Positions 15,815-20,558 of a stretch of 26,993 bases of DNA are shown here, piece by piece. This stretch comes from Patescibacteria group bacterium (GTDB lineage Bacteria; Patescibacteriota; Patescibacteriia; UBA9934), in contig JAHISC010000035.1 of assembly GCA_018818445.1 (NCBI GenBank), positions 1-26,993 on the forward strand, written 5' to 3'. Within the stretch, counting starts at the first letter, position 1. Every line of letters starts with the position of its first letter. Under the pieces are notes generated by a model, which ran no database searches, was not told where the DNA came from, and saw only the letters and a list, made by a program, of their open reading frames with translations. Both the position numbers and the translations under genes were made by a program.

Positions 15815-16414
15815 TTGACAGGACTACTTTCTGTTGCAGCGGGTCTCCTCGAGCTCGCTTCTACAAGTATCTACATTCGTCGTCTGGTACAGGGTAAGAC
15901 CATTCTAAATACAACAACTTGGTTGGTTGCCTTGATTACCATGACCATGAACACGGTTTCTTACATCATGGTCGTGCATGCTGAGTTGGCGGAGATCCTT
16001 CTACCAATTCTCATCAACATCGGCATCATCATTATTTTCTTCTACGCACTTCTCAAGGGTAGGTTTGCAAAGATAGATCTGGTTGATACCGTTGTCCTTG
16101 GGCTCTCCCTGGTTATCGGAGTCATTTGGAAAACAACAAACAATGCGGAGCTGGCAAACGTGGCTTTGCAGGTTGTTCTCCTGATTTCTTTGGTGCCGAT
16201 GGTTGTAGGACTGATCAAGGGCACGCTTCGTGATCATCATCTGCCATGGGTACTCTCTTGGCTGGCTTACCTGCTTCAGACCATCATAGTGCTCCTCGAC
16301 TCAAGCGGCTGGCATTGGTCAGAACTGGCATTCCCGGTTGGCAACGGCCTAATCGGTAATGGTGCAATTGTGCTAGCCGTGCTCTGGCAACAGAGATACG
16401 GAAAGCAAGAATGA
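15815..16414 (+). CDS. Polytopic membrane protein, PQ-loop/SWEET-like topology
   Basis: The 199-residue protein has about seven hydrophobic segments (near residues 3-20, 34-55, 60-80, 90-106, 114-134, 143-160 and 172-192). The segment SIYIRRLVQGKTILNTTTWL resembles the YIRxxxxGKxxPNxxxW pattern of small PQ-loop/SemiSWEET-like proteins, but the Pro is missing, so that is tentative. Translation starts at TTG 15815, supported by AGGAGG at 15803-15808. The gene has its own promoter and is bounded on both sides by copies of repeat R1, so gene plus repeat looks like one mobile or duplicable cassette. Transport of a small solute is possible but unproven. Confidence 0.7.
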   Translation: MTGLLSVAAGLLELASTSIYIRRLVQGKTILNTTTWLVALITMTMNTVSYIMVVHAELAEILLPILINIGIIIIFFYALLKGRFAKIDLVDTVVLGLSLVIGVIWKTTNNAELANVALQVVLLISLVPMVVGLIKGTLRDHHLPWVLSWLAYLLQTIIVLLDSSGWHWSELAFPVGNGLIGNGAIVLAVLWQQRYGKQE

Positions 16415-16429
16415 TGTTTCTGTAAAGAA

Positions 16430-16517
16430 CGTTCTCACGCCTGGCGGCATAAGTTGCCAGGCGTTTGTGGTTATCCACAGTAAACTTAGTTTACTGCAAA
16501 CTAAGTTTGATTTTAAA
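16430..16517 (+). repeat. Repeat R1, copy b (downstream of the membrane gene)
   Basis: An 88-bp direct copy of R1a without the 16-bp duplication. It has the hairpin CGCCTGGC / GCCAGGCG (16438-16445, 16456-16463), TTTGTGG, one TTATCCACA (16471-16479) and an 11-bp inverted repeat (16482-16492, 16498-16508). It lies 15 bp past the stop of the membrane gene and can serve as its terminator. Confidence 0.9.
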
Positions 16518-16533
16518 ATAGTAAACCGTTGAA

Positions 16534-16566
16534 GGGGTCAGGTCGGACTATGGACTTTTATATTTT
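16534..16566 (+). repeat. REP-like 33-bp repeat, copy 1
   Basis: Begins GGGGTCAGGTCGG and ends TTATATTTT. It is a perfect 33-bp inverted match to 18554-18586, and 20 bp of it recur at 19750-19769 (18 of 20 bases). GGGGTCAG-type ends are known from REP sequences and from the flanks of Y1 (IS200/RAYT) transposase genes; no transposase is present here. Confidence 0.85.
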
Positions 16567-16594
16567 AATCATTGTCTTGTCTTGAGGAGCCGCA

Positions 16595-16630
16595 ATGAGT
16601 AAACAGTTGACTTTGTCCACAGGAAGCTAA
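16595..16630 (+). CDS. Possible 11-residue leader peptide running into repeat R2a
   Basis: A GAGGAG Shine-Dalgarno site (16584-16589) stands five bases before an ATG that encodes MSKQLTLSTGS and stops at TAA inside the first palindrome of repeat R2a. The match of ribosome site and start is good, but no conserved promoter was found and such a short frame can arise by chance. If translated, a ribosome would cover the start of R2a and could change its folding. No attenuation target gene is obvious on the plus strand. Confidence 0.3.
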   Translation: MSKQLTLSTGS

Positions 16631-16655
16631 GCTTCCCAAAGTTAAGCTTTGAATT
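16618..16655 (+). repeat. Repeat R2, copy a
   Basis: A 38-bp unit identical to 17275-17312. It holds GGAAGC-TAA-GCTTCC followed by a second near-palindrome AAAGTTAAGCTTT. The 12-mer CAGTTGACTTTG lies just before it (16604-16615). Its TCCACAG-palindrome-palindrome order parallels repeat R1. The stretch 16656-16766 between it and the minus-strand gene contains nested inverted repeats (CACGCCC/GGGCGTG around ACAGA/TCTGT) that probably terminate that gene. Confidence 0.9.
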
Positions 16656-16766
16656 CAAGACTAACCACACAACGCGGGCGGTTGTTTTGTTTGCACAAAC
16701 AGAAACACGCCCCTACGACGAGTCACAGAAACGTGTCTCTGTCGCACAGGGCGTGCGTATTGTCTT

Positions 16767-17072
16767 CTAGCTGGGGTCTCCGAGGCGATGAAGGAGAACC
16801 CCAAAGGCAGCATTGTGCCGGTACGCGGTTACCTTCTTGAAGAAGTCTTCCACGATCCAGAGGATCACCAAGGCGACCAGCAGTCCGAGAGCAGTCACCA
16901 CGGACGCCACGATGAAGCCGCATCGCGTCATCAGGAAGACGCCCATCATGGCCCATGTGGGCAGGATCATCATGGCCGCCAAAAAAGCATTATCGACGAT
17001 CACTTCCGGAAAGCGGGAGAAGCGCATGGCGCAATTGTCGAAGAGATTGAAGAAGAGATTGAACTTGTTCAC
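16767..17072 (-). CDS. Small two-helix membrane protein (GC-rich cassette gene)
   Basis: This 101-residue protein has an amphipathic start (MNKFNLFFNLFDNCAMRFSR), then hydrophobic segments around residues 28-46 and 51-73, and a basic C-terminus. No family is recognised. It begins at GTG 17072, supported by AGGAGG five bases away. That site lies inside a perfect palindrome GGAGGCCTCC (17073-17082), so hairpin pairing could mask it. A consensus promoter (TTGACA-17-TATTTT) lies upstream on the minus strand. The gene is bounded by direct copies of R2 at 16618-16655 and 17275-17312, on the opposite strand from its neighbours. Competing plus-strand frames lack a ribosome site and promoter. Confidence 0.7.
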   Translation of the reverse strand: MNKFNLFFNLFDNCAMRFSRFPEVIVDNAFLAAMMILPTWAMMGVFLMTRCGFIVASVVTALGLLVALVILWIVEDFFKKVTAYRHNAAFGVLLHRLGDPS

Positions 17073-17114
17073 GGAGGCCTCCTGGGGAGTATCAAGGGAA
17101 AGGACAATGGATAG

Positions 17115-17143
17115 AAAATAGCATAAAATGACCGTTTTGTCAA
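17115..17143 (-). promoter_or_regulatory. Sigma70-type promoter of the two-helix membrane protein gene
   Basis: On the minus strand TTGACA (17138-17143), exactly 17 bp, TATTTT (17115-17120). The rest of 17144-17274 has no gene or signal I can support. Confidence 0.8.
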
Positions 17144-17274
17144 TAGCAAAAGGCCGTATTTACTGATAAAATAGGCATATTCTGTATGTCGAAAAACAAT
17201 GGAAACTCACAAAAGACGCTGCTTCGGTTGTTGAGCATTTACAGGTTGTTTTGGCCTCTTCGGTGGTTCCTTTT

Positions 17275-17312
17275 CACAGGAAGCTAAGCTTCCCAAAGTT
17301 AAGCTTTGAATT
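17275..17312 (+). repeat. Repeat R2, copy b
   Basis: Identical 38-bp direct copy of 16618-16655. Here the shared 12-mer CAGTTGACTTTG follows the repeat (17321-17332) instead of preceding it. Its TTGACT could act as a -35 (TAAGAA at 17347-17352 as a weak -10) for the next gene. Confidence 0.9.
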
Positions 17313-17398
17313 AAGATAGGCAGTTGACTTTGAGGTCAAGATATATTAAGAAAGAAAGAGTTGGCATAATAAATTGCGAACATCTTCTTGGAGAGCAC

Positions 17399-17914
17399 GT
17401 GGAACAGCAAAAAAAGTGTGAGGATAGGTGGCTTATAGTCACCGACGGTAGCGAGGTCGAGATTCTCGAGCCGGCTAGCGGTACTGCGCTGCAGACCGCG
17501 ATCTATGCCACCAGGCCGGACCAGCGGGACATCTTTGGGCCGTTCATGAAGGTTCGAATCATGTTCGTCAACTCGCTTTCAATGCACCTGGATACCAAAG
17601 GCTTCATCCCTGACGGCCAAGAGATCGGGCACTGGAGGCAGCCGGATGGATTCCTGCCCAACGGGGTACGAGTCCAGCACCTCTACGACTACTCGGAGGC
17701 CGTGATGGAGAGCATCTCGGGTCACGGCGGTTCGGATGTGCTCTGGGAGCCCTGGTCATGCCGGGGCTACACGCGACCGCCGCGTCACGAGGGGTACGAC
17801 CTGCTCATGCGGTTCTGTACCGAGGTGCGGTTTGAGGTCGCGTCTTCGGCGCCGGATCTCTTGGTCATCTGCGATGGGCGGCGGCTCAAGGCTGAACTTC
17901 AACTCAAGCCCTGA
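17399..17914 (+). CDS. GC-rich orphan protein of unknown function
   Basis: The 171-residue soluble protein starts MEQQKKCEDRWLIVTDGSEV and ends CDGRRLKAELQLKP. It has no membrane segment, signal peptide or known catalytic motif. I chose GTG at 17399, which has GGAG five bases upstream and coincides with the switch to GC-rich sequence (38 of 60 bases are G or C at 17641-17700). An earlier in-frame TTG at 17324 would add 25 residues from AT-rich sequence next to repeat R2b. The gene ends at a strong 10-bp terminator hairpin. No homologue is recognised; it looks like another acquired single-gene unit. Confidence 0.65.
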   Translation: MEQQKKCEDRWLIVTDGSEVEILEPASGTALQTAIYATRPDQRDIFGPFMKVRIMFVNSLSMHLDTKGFIPDGQEIGHWRQPDGFLPNGVRVQHLYDYSEAVMESISGHGGSDVLWEPWSCRGYTRPPRHEGYDLLMRFCTEVRFEVASSAPDLLVICDGRRLKAELQLKP

Positions 17915-17944
17915 GACTCGACTACAGCCACGTAACATCTCTTC

Positions 17945-17975
17945 AGCCGGCCTGCGCTCAGGCCGGCTTTGGTGT
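17945..17975 (+). terminator. GC hairpin terminator of the orphan gene
   Basis: Perfect 10-bp stem AGCCGGCCTG / CAGGCCGGCT (17945-17954, 17959-17968) with a 4-base loop and the tail TTGGTGTA, a weak T-tract of the TTTGTGG kind seen after other cassette hairpins. Confidence 0.75.
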
Positions 17976-18008
17976 ATATGAGTTACTTTAGTTTAGATTT
18001 ATCAACCA

Positions 18009-18043
18009 ATTATCGGAAACCAGTTCAGGTTTTCATCCTGTTG
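18009..18043 (+). repeat. Degenerate repeat R4, copy 1
   Basis: Begins ATTATCGGAAACCAGTTC and contains CAGGTTTTCATCCTG, which looks like a tRNA-Glu(UUC) anticodon arm. It aligns with 18335-18368 with about five mismatches and two single-base gaps. No full tRNA fold surrounds either copy. Confidence 0.6.
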
Positions 18044-18051
18044 AATTAACA

Positions 18052-18173
18052 CAAGTTTAACTTTATGTAAGTTAGACTTGTGTGGATAACTACACAAACT
18101 TAGGCTTTAGTTAGTCTGTTAATTATTCCGATGGATCACAAACGCCGCCAGGATAAACCTGCCGGCGTTTGTG
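18052..18173 (-). repeat. Inverted, diverged relative of repeat R1 (R3)
   Basis: Read on the minus strand it has R1's order of parts: a long hairpin (arms 18137-18147 and 18163-18173, with an inner CAGG/CCTG stem), TTTGTG, then TTATCCACA (18081-18089). A 12-bp inverted repeat with one mismatch follows (18052-18063, 18069-18080). The sequence differs from R1 outside the TTATCCACA box, so the design rather than the letters is conserved. Confidence 0.6.
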
Positions 18174-18176
18174 GTG
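18128..18176 (+). repeat. 49-bp hairpin repeat, copy 1
   Basis: Matches 18362-18410 at 48 of 49 positions. It contains the 11-bp hairpin CACAAACGCCG / CGGCGTTTGTG and ends in TGGTG, the complement of a tRNA CACCA end, but no tRNA follows it here. Confidence 0.85.
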
Positions 18177-18361
18177 CACTCCAAGAGGAACTTTTCTTGG
18201 TTTAAAATTTTTCTGGAGTCTTGCGCTGCTCGACATACTCGCAGCTCACCCCACCGGGAATATGGCTGCACCATATACTTGCTCCTCGCTCGGTCATAGA
18301 AATGTAAACATTTCTGCAACACTCGCTGCGTCGCATTATCGAACCTGTTCGGGTTCTCATC
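18177..18361. other. Gene-free stretch with tRNA fragments and small palindromes
   Basis: No credible gene. The 14 bases at 18248-18261 are identical to the 3' half of the tRNA-Glu T-arm/acceptor (18411-18424). A perfect AGAAATGT-AA-ACATTTCT palindrome lies near 18298-18315. The second R4 copy starts at 18335. This looks like decayed duplications of the tRNA flank. Confidence 0.6.
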
Positions 18362-18410
18362 CCGATGGATCACAAAAGCCGCCAGGATAAACCTGCCGGC
18401 GTTTGTGGTG
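18362..18410 (+). repeat. 49-bp hairpin repeat, copy 2, abutting tRNA-Glu
   Basis: Its last five bases are the CCA end and discriminator (with the last acceptor base) of the tRNA-Glu on the minus strand, so the repeat boundary coincides with the tRNA 3' end. The hairpin directly downstream of the tRNA can terminate its transcript. Confidence 0.85.
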
Positions 18411-18480
18411 ACCCCACCGGGAATCGAACCCGGATTTTCAGGATGAGAACCTGATGTCCTAACCGTTAGACGATGGGGCC
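18406..18480 (-). tRNA. tRNA-Glu (anticodon CUC)
   Basis: The minus strand folds as a 75-nt tRNA. The acceptor is GGCCCCA / TGGGGTC (one G-U pair), the D-arm region is TCTAACGGTTAGGA, and the anticodon arm is TCAGG-TTCTCAT-CCTGA with anticodon CTC. The T-arm is CCGGG-TTCGATT-CCCGG, the discriminator is A, and CCA is genome-encoded. It reads GAG codons as glutamate. A consensus promoter lies upstream. Confidence 0.95.
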
Positions 18481-18497
18481 GTATAAAAAGTGAGCTG

Positions 18498-18526
18498 ACA
18501 ATACTAAAGAAATAGTGATTTGTCAA
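18498..18526 (-). promoter_or_regulatory. tRNA-Glu promoter
   Basis: On the minus strand TTGACA (18521-18526), 17 bp, TATTGT (18498-18503). The mature tRNA begins 17 bases after the -10. Confidence 0.8.
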
Positions 18527-18553
18527 TCTGAGGCGTGTTTTCTGTTTGTATTA

Positions 18554-18586
18554 AAAATATAAAAGTCCATAGTCCGACCTGACCCC
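18554..18586 (-). repeat. REP-like 33-bp repeat, copy 2 (inverted)
   Basis: Perfect reverse complement of 16534-16566. The pair brackets a 2.05-kb segment with the two-helix gene, the orphan gene, the R2/R3/R4 repeats and tRNA-Glu. Confidence 0.9.
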
Positions 18587-18670
18587 ATTTACCATTTACT
18601 TACACATTTACTTACAGAAATCCACAGTTAAGCTGGTGGCCTCGTAACAATCCAGGTAAAATCGGTCTAT

Positions 18671-19684
18671 ATGAAAAAAATGTTACCAATGATGGGTTTA
18701 ATGGCTACGGTTGCCTGCACTGACGGAATCCCTGTAGGCACAAGGCCATTAAATGAACTGCAAAAGCATGAAGTTAGAGAGGATTTGGACCGTATTCAGG
18801 CGGAAACCGAGTATATACAAGATTTACTTGTTAAGGCAGATCCTTTGTTTAATATTCATGGAGAAACAACAGATTCAAATGAAGAGTTGGCTGAAGGGTT
18901 GGGTATTTTAAGAGATGATCTCGAATATTTTTACGAAAATGATCATTTTGTTCTTGCTGGTAGTCTTCAAGAGCTCCAAGGTTGGGCAGCAAAAAGCAAA
19001 GTTGGCAAAGATGCAATAATAACTGACAATTATATTATTTTACAACCAGACAATGAGACACATTCAGGTATGCGGTCATACGGCACGACGATATATATGC
19101 ATGAGGCGGCTCATAGTTATTATGACACCGATGTTCGGGAACATAACAGTATTCAAGAACGGGTTGAGTCAGGGAAATGGGAAAGCATTGATCAATATGT
19201 ATTAGAGACTAATGATGTTTCATATTTGATGTCGACCCTGTACATGATAGATGGCTACACTGGCAGTAAAAAACTAAGTGATGAAGGTTATACTCGTCTT
19301 TTCAAAGATATGCAGGCAGATCCAGAAGGCAATTACGATGGAGAGAAGTTGGAGGAGATGTATAAATTTGTGTATGAATATTCGGAGAGATCGCAGGAAC
19401 AGTATATGGAGGAGTTCATGCGTGAATGGTTTGGTCCTCCTTCTGAAGGACGGAGCATTAATATGTGGGATTATTATGGTTATCTCGGGCTAACTCGTGA
19501 AGAGCTACAGGAGACCCTTTACGATCATCCTGAGCTGCAGGAGAGTAAACGAGAGACTGCATATTGGATTCTAGACGGCTTAGAAGAGATTTACCCCAGT
19601 GAAGTTGCGGAGATTAAACAAGAGATTAGAGCGGAAAGAGAGTTGCGCGAGCCTGAGATGGCTAGGCCTGGTGCGCGTCGATAG
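18671..19684 (+). CDS. Probable secreted HEXXH zinc metallopeptidase, possible lipoprotein
   Basis: The 337-residue protein starts MKKMLPMMGLMATVACTDG, a short signal peptide with Cys16 as a possible lipobox (TVAC, not a perfect match). The central motif YMHEAAHSYYD gives a zinc-binding HEXXH (His144, Glu145, His148). About 100 residues later YMEEFMREWFG offers a Glu (247 or 248) as third ligand, in gluzincin fashion. The C-terminal third is charged helix ending in an Arg-rich tail. I do not recognise the family. It is AT-rich like resident genes, stands alone behind a possible -10 (TAAAAT, 18657-18662) with almost no leader, and has a good terminator. A surface protease is a reasonable inference. 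Confidence 0.65.
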   Translation: MKKMLPMMGLMATVACTDGIPVGTRPLNELQKHEVREDLDRIQAETEYIQDLLVKADPLFNIHGETTDSNEELAEGLGILRDDLEYFYENDHFVLAGSLQELQGWAAKSKVGKDAIITDNYIILQPDNETHSGMRSYGTTIYMHEAAHSYYDTDVREHNSIQERVESGKWESIDQYVLETNDVSYLMSTLYMIDGYTGSKKLSDEGYTRLFKDMQADPEGNYDGEKLEEMYKFVYEYSERSQEQYMEEFMREWFGPPSEGRSINMWDYYGYLGLTREELQETLYDHPELQESKRETAYWILDGLEEIYPSEVAEIKQEIRAERELREPEMARPGARR

Positions 19685-19692
19685 TTTTTTGC

Positions 19693-19725
19693 AAAAGCTG
19701 CTAGGGCTCCTAGCGGCTTTTCTGA
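19693..19725 (+). terminator. Terminator of the HEXXH protein gene
   Basis: Stem AAAAGC-t-GCTAGG / CCTAGC-g-GCTTTT with a 3-base loop (19693-19721), two 6-bp blocks around one mismatch, closed by a T run. Confidence 0.8.
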
Positions 19726-19749
19726 TTCTGGAGAAAATTAATGAAATGC

Positions 19750-19769
19750 CCATAACCCGACCTGACCCC
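19750..19769 (-). repeat. REP-like repeat, partial copy 3
   Basis: Carries the core GGGGTCAGGTCGG on the minus strand plus CCATA, 18 of 20 bases identical to copy 2. The AT-rich tail of the 33-bp form is missing. Confidence 0.8.
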
Positions 19770-19782
19770 AAACTCACCAATT

Positions 19783-19811
19783 TTGACCCAAGGGTCATTC
19801 TCTGGTACTTT
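19783..19811 (+). promoter_or_regulatory. Promoter with overlapping palindromic operator
   Basis: TTGACC (19783-19788), 17 bp, TACTTT (19806-19811). A perfect 14-bp palindrome TGACCC-AA-GGGTCA (19784-19797) overlaps the -35, which would suit a repressor site. Confidence 0.6.
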
Positions 19812-19844
19812 CTGTTTACCTTTACACCGAGCGGGGGAGAGGAA

Positions 19845-20147
19845 ATGTCTCTTAGTAAAACTTTGGGTTGGTCAGGTTGGAAGGCACTCTGTCAAGACGT
19901 TAAGAACCTTCGTCATGGCGAAGGACGCCTGGTGAGGTTTCCCATGTCAGACTGGTTGATGATCGCTGTAGGTTGTATCGAGCGAGCTCGACTGGCCGAT
20001 AGCCATGCTGAAGCAGAGAAGGAAGCGGGTGTGGTCTGCGAGCTCTTGGCTCGGAAGGTCATCACTCTCGACGATCTTCAGGCTAGCTGTGAGATTAGCA
20101 TTGAAGAACTCGAGGAGCTGGCCTCCATCAACCTGTACGTTACGTAG
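19845..20147 (+). CDS. GC-rich 100-residue orphan protein
   Basis: This soluble, largely helical protein starts MSLSKTLGWSGWKALCQDVK and contains acidic helices near its end (DDLQASCEISIEELEELASI). No known motif or membrane segment is visible. The ATG at 19845 has a GGGGGAGAGGA ribosome site; a longer frame open upstream to 19599 runs back through the previous gene and a repeat and is not the real start. It has its own promoter with a palindrome over the -35 and a hairpin terminator, like the other GC-rich solo genes here. Function unknown; a small regulator or toxin-antitoxin part is conceivable but unsupported. Confidence 0.65.
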   Translation: MSLSKTLGWSGWKALCQDVKNLRHGEGRLVRFPMSDWLMIAVGCIERARLADSHAEAEKEAGVVCELLARKVITLDDLQASCEISIEELEELASINLYVT

Positions 20148-20165
20148 CTGCCTCGTCAGCCACTC

Positions 20166-20187
20166 GCGCCGATCTTCGGGTCGGCGC
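20166..20187 (+). terminator. GC hairpin terminator of the 100-residue gene
   Basis: Perfect 7-bp stem GCGCCGA / TCGGCGC with an 8-base loop (20173-20180), followed by TTGTATTTAA. Confidence 0.75.
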
Positions 20188-20212
20188 TTGTATTTAATCA
20201 AACACTTTTTTC

Positions 20213-20221
20213 TGATATAAT
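20213..20221 (+). promoter_or_regulatory. Extended -10 promoter of the K+ channel gene
   Basis: Ends TGATATAAT, a full extended -10 match. A good GGAGG ribosome site (20232-20236) lies two bases before the ATG at 20239. Confidence 0.7.
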
Positions 20222-20238
20222 ACTTTCATCCGGAGGAT

Positions 20239-20544
20239 ATGTTGTTTAAATATCTTACACATCCAAAACTACTTGTTCTACTTTTTATCGCTGGAGTGCT
20301 AATCATCTTTGGTACCAGCGTTTTTATGGTTTTAGAAGGTTGGTCATTGATCGATGCTTTATACTTTACAGTGGCTACGATTATGACAGTAGGCTACGGT
20401 GACTTAATACCAACACACGAGTTATCAAAAATTTTAGCCATCTTATACATGCTACTACTAATTCCGGCGTTATTAGTTGGTGTTGGTATTATTGCAGATA
20501 CTATTCATGAAAAACAGAATGGATCTATTAATAAAAAAAAGTAG
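20239..20544 (+). CDS. Two-helix potassium channel
   Basis: The 101-residue protein has a first membrane helix (about residues 11-32), a pore loop with the K+ selectivity filter TVGYGD (residues 50-55 in FTVATIMTVGYGDLIP) and a second helix (64-88). This is the minimal KcsA-like channel, which works as a tetramer in the membrane. There is no cytosolic regulator domain. It is followed 14 bp later by a CPA2-type antiporter with a TrkA-N-like domain, so the two probably form a potassium or ion-homeostasis unit on one transcript. Confidence 0.88.
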   Translation: MLFKYLTHPKLLVLLFIAGVLIIFGTSVFMVLEGWSLIDALYFTVATIMTVGYGDLIPTHELSKILAILYMLLLIPALLVGVGIIADTIHEKQNGSINKKK

Positions 20545-20558
20545 GTTGAAGAATCATT

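Noticed and set aside
16788..17121. Two plus-strand frames opposite the two-helix membrane gene
   Set aside because: Low-complexity charged translations without ribosome sites. The minus frame has consensus promoter, AGGAGG and membrane helices.
15645..17312. Classical integron attC sites
   Set aside because: The repeats are palindromic and flank single genes, but I see no RYYYAAC/GTTRRRY core pair, and no integron integrase is in the window. The resemblance is architectural only.
15645..18176. CRISPR array
   Set aside because: Repeats are few, of several kinds, and separated by whole genes rather than by short regular spacers; no cas genes are present.
18119..18526. Minus-strand frame of 135 codons across the tRNA-Glu locus
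   Set aside because: It reads through the tRNA gene and both 49-bp repeats (hence a repeated TNAGRFILAAFVIHR segment) and has no ribosome site. It is the usual false frame at tRNA genes.
16534..18586. Complete composite transposon between the 33-bp inverted repeats
   Set aside because: No transposase, and no target-site duplication could be recognised at the outer edges.
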